Assembly: GCA_903838415.1 (NCBI GenBank)
Contig: CAILYI010000084.1
Coordinates: 1 to 64,000 of the forward strand
DNA length: 64,000 bases
Reading direction: 5' to 3'
Origin: an uncultured Anaerolineae bacterium
Lineage (GTDB): Bacteria > Chloroflexota > Anaerolineae > Anaerolineales > Villigracilaceae
The notes under the pieces: generated by a model
What the model was told of the DNA's origin: nothing
The model's database searches: none
The model's input: only the letters and a program-made list of their open reading frames with translations
Translations under genes and position numbers: made by a program
Shown here: piece by piece, positions 23,913-31,249 of the stretch
How the letters are laid out: each line of letters begins with the position of its first letter
Position numbering within the stretch: position 1 is the stretch's first letter

Positions 23913-25859
23913 ATGAAATCTCGCTTCATCATTCTCATGGCGGTACTGTCAATTTTGCTCAGCGCCTGCACGCTTTCACTCGCTGACGACATCACGCCTC
24001 CGCCAGATTACAAATCGCCAACTCCCGGACCCACTATGAGTCCGCTGTTTCCCCAAAACCCGCCATCGCTGGCCTCCGGTGCAGCCATCTTCGCTGAAAA
24101 ATGCGCTCCCTGTCATGGTGACAAGGGCCTCGGGGATGGTCCCATGGCCGCCCAGTTGCAAAAGGTGCCTGCTGCCGTTGGCAAGCCTGAAATTGCGCGT
24201 GTGGCTGCGCCTGCCAATTGGTACACCACTGTCACGCAAGGCAACATCAACTCCTTTATGCCGCCATTCAGCGGAAGCCTGAGTGACCAACAACGCTGGG
24301 ATGTGGTGGCTTATACGCTTTCACTGGGCGGCAGCACATTTGCCGAAGCGCAAAAAGGCAAAGTCATTTTTGAGGCCAACTGCGTCAAGTGCCACGATCC
24401 AAACAGCACCACTCCTTCGCCCGTCACTTTCACGGATCAGGGCATGATGGCGAAGCTGACTCAAACTGACATTGCCAACTTCGTCAATAAAGGCGTTGGC
24501 AAGATGCCCGGCTTTGGCGGGCTGATCCCCGATGAAGATATCTTTGCGGTCGCCGCTTATGTGCGCACATTCTCCGTGGTAGCGGGTGAAGTCGCTGCAG
24601 CCGCCACGCCCGTTCCCCCCACTGCCACATCCGCTCCAGATGCGAATGCCACCCCGAGCGTTGATGCCGGTACCCCCGCAGCGACTGAATCTTCCGCAGC
24701 TGCAACCACTCCCACTGAAACAACTGGCGTCGTCCAGGGCAAAGTGGTCAATGGCTCGGATGGCTCAGACCCATCCACGTTGAAGGCCGTCTTGCACGTT
24801 TTCGAGCACGACCCCGCCACGCAGCAATTCAGCGAAGTTTCCACGCAGGAAGCTCCCATCGCCGCGGATGGCGCCTACAGTTTCAAAGATGTGCGCATGC
24901 TTGCCAACCAGGCTTTTTATGTTTCGGTTGATTATGCCGACACCACCTACGAATCTGAACCAGCCTTCCCCAAAGAAGGTGAATCGACGATTGAGCTGCC
25001 GGTGACGATCTATTCCACCACCACCGATACCTCCGCTTTGGTGGCCGATCAGATGCATATTCTGCTGGATTACAGCAAGCCGAATATCGTCCAGGTGGTG
25101 GAATTCCTGGTTGTCAGCAATCCGGGCACCAAAAGCGTTGTCGCTGCTGAAAAGGGCGGCCCGGTAGTCAAGGTTTCGCTGCCCAAGGGTTATACCAACC
25201 TGCAGTTTGACCAGGGCGCTATCGGTGATCGCTACATCAAGACGGATGACGGCTTTGCCGATACCACTTCGGTCGTCCCAGGGACGGGAAAATACCAGCT
25301 TGTCTTTGCGATTGACCTGCCTCTGCCCAAGCCCGGCCTGTTCGGCGGTCAACAATTGACCTTCAGCCAGCCCATTGCCTTAAAAGCCGCTGCCGCCTCT
25401 GTCCTTGTTCCAGAAGGTGTCACATTGCAAGGCGCAAACTTTACCCCCGGTGGTACGCAGAGTATGGGGACAGCCGCCAAATACCAGGTATATACCACTG
25501 GTGTGCTTGAACCCGGCAAAATCCTGGATGTCAGCGCGAGCGGCGCGCCGAAAAGCGCCACGACAACTGACACATCCACCAATTCTTCGCAGAATATTAT
25601 TATCGGCGTGGGCGCTTTTGGCCTGCTGTTGATCGTGATTGGTGTGTACCTGTTTTGGCGCGACCGCCAAAAGCTGGCGGATGAAGACGATGAAGAAGAT
25701 GATGATGACAACGATGATGATGCGGATGAAACCGAGAAGGAAGAAATCATGGATGCCATCGTCGCTCTCGATGATCAGTACAAAGCGGGCAATATTACAG
25801 AATCGGCTTACAAGGATCGCCGCGCTGAACTGAAAGCGAAACTTAAGGCCCTCAACTAA
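23913..25859 (+). CDS. Dihaem cytochrome c lipoprotein with beta domains, transmembrane helix and acidic tail
   Basis: This 648-residue protein begins with a lipoprotein signal (LSILLSAC). It has two class I cytochrome c domains (CAPCHG with Met segment INSFMPPF; CVKCHD with GKMPGFGG), then a Thr/Ala/Pro-rich linker. Beta-rich domains without a recognised name follow. A transmembrane helix near residue 570 (IIIGVGAFGLLLIVIGVYLFW) leads to a strongly acidic stretch and a helical ending (IVALDDQYKAGNITESAY). Its place between the CcmI-like gene and ccmA is unusual for a ccm operon. It may be a client cytochrome or a partner in maturation. The start at 23913 follows AAAGGA; the ORF track starts 10 codons earlier. 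Confidence 0.75.
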   Translation: MKSRFIILMAVLSILLSACTLSLADDITPPPDYKSPTPGPTMSPLFPQNPPSLASGAAIFAEKCAPCHGDKGLGDGPMAAQLQKVPAAVGKPEIARVAAPANWYTTVTQGNINSFMPPFSGSLSDQQRWDVVAYTLSLGGSTFAEAQKGKVIFEANCVKCHDPNSTTPSPVTFTDQGMMAKLTQTDIANFVNKGVGKMPGFGGLIPDEDIFAVAAYVRTFSVVAGEVAAAATPVPPTATSAPDANATPSVDAGTPAATESSAAATTPTETTGVVQGKVVNGSDGSDPSTLKAVLHVFEHDPATQQFSEVSTQEAPIAADGAYSFKDVRMLANQAFYVSVDYADTTYESEPAFPKEGESTIELPVTIYSTTTDTSALVADQMHILLDYSKPNIVQVVEFLVVSNPGTKSVVAAEKGGPVVKVSLPKGYTNLQFDQGAIGDRYIKTDDGFADTTSVVPGTGKYQLVFAIDLPLPKPGLFGGQQLTFSQPIALKAAAASVLVPEGVTLQGANFTPGGTQSMGTAAKYQVYTTGVLEPGKILDVSASGAPKSATTTDTSTNSSQNIIIGVGAFGLLLIVIGVYLFWRDRQKLADEDDEEDDDDNDDDADETEKEEIMDAIVALDDQYKAGNITESAYKDRRAELKAKLKALN

Positions 25860-25871
25860 TCTACTCAAAAC

Positions 25872-25910
25872 GCGGAACACGCAATACCAAATCAATATTG
25901 CGTGTTCCGC
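25872..25910 (+). terminator. Terminator-like hairpin upstream of ccmA
   Basis: A perfect 15-bp inverted repeat (GCGGAACACGCAATA and its complement) has a 9-base loop. It lies directly after the dihaem lipoprotein stop and before ccmA. No strong U-tract follows, so it may only weaken read-through or protect the upstream mRNA. Confidence 0.6.
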
Positions 25911-25937
25911 CCTTGAAAGCGTACCTCGAAAGCCTGT

Positions 25938-26636
25938 ATGATTGAAGTCAAAAAACTTGTCAAACGATTTGGCATGAAAGCCGTTTTGCGCGGAGTGGAT
26001 TTCCAGGTTGAGCCGGGTGAATTTGTGGCTCTGTTGGGGCCCAATGGGGCCGGGAAAACCACTTTCCTGCGCATTCTGTCCTCGCTTTCGCGCCCATCCA
26101 TGGGATTGGTAAAAGTCGCCGGGTTTGCGCTCCCCGCCCATTCAGCGTCAGTCAGGCAGCGGCTGGGGGTGGTCTCGCATATGCCCCTTTTATACGGTGA
26201 TCTGACCGCCGAGGAGAATCTCCAGTTTTACGGGCGCATCTATAACATTCCCGCTTTGAATGAGCGCATCAGCGAAGTGCTGGATATGGTTGGGCTTGCC
26301 ACCCGCCGCCGCGATATGGTGCGGACGTTTTCGCGTGGCATGCAGCAGCGCCTGGCGATTGGGCGCGCGGTTCTGCATGACCCGGATGTGATGCTTTTTG
26401 ATGAACCCTATACCGGACTCGACCAGGATGCCTCGGAAATGCTCGATGGCGTGCTGAAAAACGTGGCGGCGGTTGGCCGGACGGTTGTGATGACATCCCA
26501 CGATCTCGCTCGCGCCGAAGAGCTGGCCACACGGTTCGATATTCTCTCGCGCGGTGTGATCGCCGCCTCCGCCACGCACGCGGAATTGGGCAACAGCAAT
26601 CTGCTCACTTTCTACAAACAGGCATTGGCGGGTTAG
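25938..26636 (+). CDS. ccmA: Haem exporter ABC ATPase CcmA
   Basis: This is the ATPase of the CcmAB(CD) complex, which drives release of holo-CcmE from CcmC. The 232-residue protein has Walker A GPNGAGKTTF (about residue 35), the signature FSRGMQQRLAIGRA, Walker B VMLFDEPYTGLD and the switch His in MTSHDL. The sequence alone is a generic ABC ATPase. The call as CcmA rests on its position before ccmB and ccmC. The stop is 3 bases from the ccmB start. Translation start has a weak ribosome-binding site. Confidence 0.9.
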   Translation: MIEVKKLVKRFGMKAVLRGVDFQVEPGEFVALLGPNGAGKTTFLRILSSLSRPSMGLVKVAGFALPAHSASVRQRLGVVSHMPLLYGDLTAEENLQFYGRIYNIPALNERISEVLDMVGLATRRRDMVRTFSRGMQQRLAIGRAVLHDPDVMLFDEPYTGLDQDASEMLDGVLKNVAAVGRTVVMTSHDLARAEELATRFDILSRGVIAASATHAELGNSNLLTFYKQALAG

Positions 26637-26639
26637 CAG

Positions 26640-27368
26640 ATGGATAAATTACCTTTGACCACCTTGCGCACACCCTTCACCAATCAGCGCCCGCAGTCCA
26701 ATTATCTGCGCGCGGTTTTGGCCATCGCCTGGAAGGATTTGGCGGCTGAACTGCGCTCGCGCGAATTGCTCTCGTCGATGCTGGTGTTTTCGTTGCTCGT
26801 AATTTTGATTTTCTACTTCGCCCTTGAGCTGGATGTGAAAGCCCGCGAGGGCATCACCGCTGGAGCGTTGTGGGTCACCTTTGCCTTTGCCGGAACGCTC
26901 GGCCTCAACCGCTCCATGGCTGTGGAAAAAGACCGCGGCTGTCTTGACGGTTTGTTGCTCGCCCCGGTCGATCGTTCCGCCATTTATTTTGGCAAGGCCA
27001 TCAGCAACCTGGCTTTTATGTTGATCGTTGAAGCCGTCGTCCTGCCAGTGTACAGCGTGATGTACAACATCAACCTGTTCAACCTGGGATTGATCGGCGT
27101 CACGCTGCTCGGTTCGGTTGGTTATATCGCCGTCGGCACGCTGCTGGCCGCCATGTCGGTGCAGACCCGCACCCGCGACGTGCTGCTGCCCATTTTGCTT
27201 TTTCCGCTTGTGATCCCTGTGCTGGTAGCCGCGGTCAAGGCCAGCAGTGGTTTCTTGTTGGCCCTGGAAATGAGCGAAATCCTGCCCTGGCTCAATATAC
27301 TGATTGTCTATGACGTGATCTTTATCGCCGTAGCATTTATGGTTTTCGATTACGTGGTGGAAGAATAG
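26640..27368 (+). CDS. ccmB: Haem exporter membrane subunit CcmB
   Basis: The 242-residue permease subunit has six hydrophobic helices and the family-typical start region AIAWKDLAAELRSRELLSSMLVFSLLVILIF. The segments ALWVTFAFAGTLGLNRS and PVLVAAVKAS are also characteristic of CcmB. It pairs with CcmA in the inner membrane. It begins 3 bases after ccmA and precedes ccmC. Its length matches CcmB proteins, which are a little over 220 residues. Confidence 0.92.
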   Translation: MDKLPLTTLRTPFTNQRPQSNYLRAVLAIAWKDLAAELRSRELLSSMLVFSLLVILIFYFALELDVKAREGITAGALWVTFAFAGTLGLNRSMAVEKDRGCLDGLLLAPVDRSAIYFGKAISNLAFMLIVEAVVLPVYSVMYNINLFNLGLIGVTLLGSVGYIAVGTLLAAMSVQTRTRDVLLPILLFPLVIPVLVAAVKASSGFLLALEMSEILPWLNILIVYDVIFIAVAFMVFDYVVEE

Positions 27369-27418
27369 CCACGCGAGCATCAAGCTTTATTTCAAAAATC
27401 GCAAAATAAGGAGATTCT

Positions 27419-28108
27419 ATGTCCCCTCAACCCCGAGTTTTAAAAGTATTGAACGTTCTCTCTGCGCTGCTGGTACTGGTGGCCTTCCTCATGGCGATGT
27501 TTTACGCCCCGCTTGAAAAAGTGATGGGGGAAGTCCAGCGCGTCTTTTACTTCCACGTGGCCACGGCCTGGGTGGGAATGTTGGGTTTCATCGCCGCCGC
27601 TGTCGTCGCTGTCATCTTTCTGCGCACCCAGGATCTGAAATGGGATGTGATCGGTCTCGCGGCCGTGGAAATCAGCCTGGTGTTTTTCCTAGTTGCCATC
27701 GTGCTTGGTTCGATCTGGGCGCGTCCGGCCTGGGGCACCTGGTGGACCTGGGAGCCGCGCCTGACCACCGCCGCCATTCTTGAGATGGTGTATCTGGCGT
27801 ATCTGCTCTTGCGGCAAGGCATCGAAGACCCCGATCGTCGCGCCCGTTTTGGCGCCGTCTACACCCTGTTGGGCGGATTGAGCGTACCGCTTACATTCAT
27901 CTCCATCCGTATTTTCCGCACCATTCATCCGGTGGTGATCGGCGGAGGCGGCAGCGAAAAAATGGGCATGACCGGCTCGATGGTTGCCACCATGCTGTTC
28001 AGCATTGCCGTTTTCTCGATTGTATTTGTTACGTTATTCTGGCACCGCATCCGCCTCGGACAATTCTCCGATAAAGTTGAACAACTCAAACTTAAAGTGA
28101 CACAGTAA
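27419..28108 (+). CDS. ccmC: Haem handling protein CcmC
   Basis: CcmC binds haem through its WWD domain and two periplasmic His residues, and loads it onto CcmE. The 229-residue, six-helix protein has the WWD motif WGTWWTWEPRLT (about residues 105-116), the flanking YFHVATAWVG (first conserved His) and FRTIHPVV (second His). AAGGAG precedes the ATG. It is followed 10 bases later by the small ccmD-like gene. Confidence 0.95.
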   Translation: MSPQPRVLKVLNVLSALLVLVAFLMAMFYAPLEKVMGEVQRVFYFHVATAWVGMLGFIAAAVVAVIFLRTQDLKWDVIGLAAVEISLVFFLVAIVLGSIWARPAWGTWWTWEPRLTTAAILEMVYLAYLLLRQGIEDPDRRARFGAVYTLLGGLSVPLTFISIRIFRTIHPVVIGGGGSEKMGMTGSMVATMLFSIAVFSIVFVTLFWHRIRLGQFSDKVEQLKLKVTQ

Positions 28109-28118
28109 GGAGTCTTTC

Positions 28119-28274
28119 ATGGATATCCCCAATACTTTTAACTATATGGTTGGCGGCTACGTCGTTTTCGCCGTTGTCATGCTGGTTTATATCGCCAGCC
28201 TGGTTTCGCGTTGGAACAACCTCAAACTAGAACAGCAAATGCTTGAAGAAAGTGAAATAAACAGCCACAAATAA
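28119..28274 (+). CDS. ccmD: CcmD-like small membrane protein (not in ORF track)
   Basis: This 51-residue reading frame was too short for the ORF track. It starts with ATG 10 bases after ccmC, preceded by AAGGAG. It encodes MDIPNTFNYMVGGYVVFAVV, a single helix, then a basic/amphipathic tail beginning SLVSRWNNLKLEQQM. One N-terminal helix with a Tyr-rich start, followed by an Arg-containing coiled tail, is the pattern of CcmD, which releases holo-CcmE from CcmC. Position and length agree. Sequence identity in this family is naturally low, so the call rests on context plus topology. Confidence 0.82.
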   Translation: MDIPNTFNYMVGGYVVFAVVMLVYIASLVSRWNNLKLEQQMLEESEINSHK

Positions 28275-28318
28275 TTCCGAATCTGCTATACTGATATAGT
28301 GGATAAGGATACTATTCT

Positions 28319-29983
28319 TTGATGGTGCTACAGCTTTTTACGAGACGGACGCTGCCGTTTTTTGCCGCTTTGGGATTGGTGCTGTTATCAGTGCTTTTGT
28401 CCTCCCCCCGAACGGTGAGTGCGGCTGCGCCTGCACCCTTGCCGTCTCCGGAAGGCCCGGATCGTTTCACCAGCATGGTAGTGGATATTACCCTGCACGA
28501 ATGGTGGCTTGCCGCCTGGAGAGATAATTCAGTCGCCTGCTCCTTTTTTGTCGATCACGAAGGCCTGCCCGACTATACCGACATCTTTTCGGCCTGCGGA
28601 CAGGACCTGTACAACGAATGGGTCGCTTACTCCACTCCTTGTGGCGCTGAAGACATCAACACCTGCCCGGGTTACTACTTTGTTGAAGTTTCCAGCAAAC
28701 CCTCCACGCGTGATGTGACCGTGAAACTGCCTCCACCCCAGGTCTGGGTTTCCCTGGAAGATTGTGAGCTAGATTCCGATGGCTGGTGTATTACACAGCC
28801 ATCGTTGGTTTTAACCGGCGAGGAGCCGCTGCCTAACGAATCCATCACGGCGATCAGCGGTACCGTCGGTAATGATTCTTTCACCTGCAGCGAAAATCCC
28901 TGCAAATTCAAGCTTGATGCAACCAAACCGGAAGGCATCCGCCTGAAATTCTGGGTATATTCCACTCACGGCGATTCCAGCCAGGTTTTTGATGCGCTGG
29001 TGCGCGTGCTTGGCGATCAAAACGATCAGCGTTTGACTCCGCGCTGGTATGTGAACGTGATCTCCCAGCAATGGCAGGGCCCTCCGATCGCATCCTGCGC
29101 CGCCGCTTGGGAAGCTTTTCCGCCGCCCGGAGATTTGCCGCAGTGGCTGACCACGCCCCAATCCAGTTCTGACTTGTACTCCAATATTCCGTACGCTTAC
29201 CTGGCCGCCAATCTGATCTCTGAGGGCGCGGTGGATGTCACTAGCTGCGGTGATGATGGTTTGCTTCCCGATGGTTCTGCCAGCGCCTGTGGCATGGATT
29301 CAGCCGCTGGTGCCGTAAGTGAGTGGCAGAATCGCTTTGACAATTTGATTTTCTCCGTTGCGCAGGATAGCAGCGTCCCGGCGCAGCTGCTCAAAAACCT
29401 GTTCAGCCGCGAGAGCCAGTTTTGGCCCGGCGTAATCCATAACGGGCAGGATGTGGGCCTGGGCCAAATGACCGAAGGCGGCGCAGATACAACCCTGCTC
29501 TGGAATCCATCTTTTTATCAACAATTCTGCCCCCTGGTGTTGGACCAAAATGCTTGCGAAGCCAATGGTTTTGCAAACCTGACGCCGGAGCGGCAAAATA
29601 TGTTGCGCGGCGCGCTCGTCAGCAGCGTGGATGCGCGCTGTGCTGACTGTCCGCTTGGCCTGGATCTTTCGCGCGCCAATTTCAGCGTGGATGTGTTTGC
29701 CCATACCCTGCTGGCCAACTGTGAACAGGCCGGGAAAATCGTGGCGGATGTCACCGGGAAAGAACCGGGGCTGACCGTTGACTATGAAACGATGTGGCGC
29801 TTCACGCTGGTCAACTACAATGCCGGGTCCGGCTGTCTGGCAATCGCAATAAATCAGGCTTATAACCCCGCGGCAGAGACTCCGCTGGATTGGACTGGAG
29901 CCGCGGGCATTCTGGATCAAGCTTGCCCCGGTTCCGTCGGTTACGTGGACGATATCAGCCGCGGAACTGAATCATCTCCGTAG
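28319..29983 (+). CDS. Secreted protein with transglycosylase (SLT)-like domain
   Basis: This is a 554-residue exported protein starting at TTG 28319 or ATG 28322, after an AAGGAT site. It has a signal peptide (ending TVSAAAPAPLP). The first half is cysteine-rich and unrecognised (paired cysteines such as CSENPC suggest disulfides). From about residue 350 an SLT/lysozyme-like region appears: NLFSRESQFWPG with the likely catalytic Glu near residue 365, then VGLGQMTEGGADT, and later TLVNYNAGSG. This set (ES, GLxQ, YNAG) is typical of lytic transglycosylases acting on peptidoglycan. The region carries cysteine-rich insertions. It could equally bind a glycan without cleaving it. Confidence 0.65.
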   Translation: MMVLQLFTRRTLPFFAALGLVLLSVLLSSPRTVSAAAPAPLPSPEGPDRFTSMVVDITLHEWWLAAWRDNSVACSFFVDHEGLPDYTDIFSACGQDLYNEWVAYSTPCGAEDINTCPGYYFVEVSSKPSTRDVTVKLPPPQVWVSLEDCELDSDGWCITQPSLVLTGEEPLPNESITAISGTVGNDSFTCSENPCKFKLDATKPEGIRLKFWVYSTHGDSSQVFDALVRVLGDQNDQRLTPRWYVNVISQQWQGPPIASCAAAWEAFPPPGDLPQWLTTPQSSSDLYSNIPYAYLAANLISEGAVDVTSCGDDGLLPDGSASACGMDSAAGAVSEWQNRFDNLIFSVAQDSSVPAQLLKNLFSRESQFWPGVIHNGQDVGLGQMTEGGADTTLLWNPSFYQQFCPLVLDQNACEANGFANLTPERQNMLRGALVSSVDARCADCPLGLDLSRANFSVDVFAHTLLANCEQAGKIVADVTGKEPGLTVDYETMWRFTLVNYNAGSGCLAIAINQAYNPAAETPLDWTGAAGILDQACPGSVGYVDDISRGTESSP

Positions 29984-30186
29984 GCTATTGGCATAAAAAG
30001 TCAAATCTCATTAGAAGAATGGCCCTTTCGAGTTGGATAATGATCCAGCTCGTCTTTTTTAAGCAAATGGTCACACCACTTCGTGATAAACGTTACTAAT
30101 AAGATTATTCAGAGTTGCTTATACTATAGGGTAATCTCATTGTATTTTCTGATATACCTTTATTGGAGCTTCGGAGGGATGACCCA
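29984..30186 (+). terminator. Terminator and leader between SLT-like gene and LysR gene
   Basis: A 10-bp stem with one G-U pair (CGAGTTGGAT at 30029-30038 / ATCCAGCTCG at 30043-30052) with an AATG loop is followed by TCTTTTTT to 30060. This is a good intrinsic terminator. Downstream are TATACT at 30120-30125 (possible -10) and GGAGGG 8 bases before the LysR ATG. Confidence 0.8.
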
Positions 30187-31131
30187 ATGGTGAATGTGCA
30201 TGAAATAAAAGTGTTTGTTACCGCAGCAGAAGAACTAAACTTCAGCCGTGCCGCGCAGCGATTGCATCTTTCGCAATCAGCTGTCAGTCAGAATATTCAG
30301 GCCATTGAACGGACCTACCAGGTGGAGTTGTTTGTGCGCCATGGGCGCTCGGTGCAGTTGAGTGAAGCTGGTCTGGCAATTTTGCCGATGGCGCGCGAAA
30401 TGCTCAGTGCGGCGCGCTTGTTGGAAGATGTGCTGGTTAATGTCAATGGCGATGTGGCGGGAGAACTGGCGATTGGTTGCGCGACAACTTCAGGTCGTTA
30501 CTTCATTCCAAATCTGTTGGCATCGTTTCAGCGTGATTTTCCTCATGTACGCACGCGCGTCGGCTTGATGTCACGGCATGCCGTCATGGATGGCGTGCTC
30601 GACCAGACATTGAACCTGGGTGTGGTCGGTCGCTGCGTGGAACATCGCGAAATTGAATGCCAGCCGATCTTTGAAGATCGGGTGGTTTTGATCGTGCCTG
30701 CCAATCATCCCTGGGCCAATTTGAAACAGGTTAAACCGGCCGATGTTTTGGAACAACCCTTCATCAGCCGCGAGTCCGCTTCCGGCACATTTGAGATGTT
30801 GTTCGACAAAATGCGCGCCCACGGAATTGATCCCGATAACTTTAATGTCGTCATGCAGTTGGGTGACGCCGAGGCCGTCCAAATGGCCGTCGAAAATGGG
30901 ATCGGTATCACCTTCATTTCTGAGATGATGGCCGCCCGCAGCCTGGCGCTGGGACGCGTCAAAAAAGTGGAAGTGGAAGGGTTCAGCTTAACCCAGCCGG
31001 TCTTCATGATCCGCCACGTGGCCAGGGTTTTCACTCGCGCCGAGGCCAAACTATGGGAGTATGTCCAACTGCATCGTGTTGAACTGACGGCTGATTTGTT
31101 GCACAATCTGGCAAACGTGACGCCCGCTTAG
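30187..31131 (+). CDS. LysR-family transcriptional regulator
   Basis: The 314-residue protein has the LysR winged helix-turn-helix at residues 1-60 (FVTAAEELNFSRAAQRLHLSQSAVSQNIQAIE) and the substrate-binding fold after residue 90 (GELAIGCATTSGRYFIPNLLASF). The ATG at 30187 was chosen because GGAGGG sits 8 bases upstream and it gives the normal N-terminus. The ligand is unknown. The gene is not divergent from any neighbour, so the usual LysR rule does not identify a target. The Fe-S oxidoreductase gene lies downstream after a terminator. Confidence 0.9.
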   Translation: MVNVHEIKVFVTAAEELNFSRAAQRLHLSQSAVSQNIQAIERTYQVELFVRHGRSVQLSEAGLAILPMAREMLSAARLLEDVLVNVNGDVAGELAIGCATTSGRYFIPNLLASFQRDFPHVRTRVGLMSRHAVMDGVLDQTLNLGVVGRCVEHREIECQPIFEDRVVLIVPANHPWANLKQVKPADVLEQPFISRESASGTFEMLFDKMRAHGIDPDNFNVVMQLGDAEAVQMAVENGIGITFISEMMAARSLALGRVKKVEVEGFSLTQPVFMIRHVARVFTRAEAKLWEYVQLHRVELTADLLHNLANVTPA

Positions 31132-31179
31132 GCGCAATCGTCATAGGTACCTTGGCATGCAATGGCTTTGATTGAATTA

Positions 31180-31220
31180 CGGCAGTCTCCGCAGCACAGC
31201 GAGATTGCCGTTTCACTTTT
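31180..31220 (+). terminator. Terminator after LysR gene
   Basis: A 10-bp stem with one G-U pair (31180-31189 / 31201-31210) and an 11-base loop is followed by TTTCACTTTT. It separates the regulator gene from the Fe-S oxidoreductase gene. Confidence 0.6.
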
Positions 31221-31249
31221 GCGCACCCGAACCAACCATAGGAGACAGT

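Noticed and set aside
25380-26141. 253-residue minus-strand ORF with hydrophobic stretch
   Set aside because: It is the complement of the acidic tail and of ccmA; the hydrophobic runs come from complement of acidic codons.
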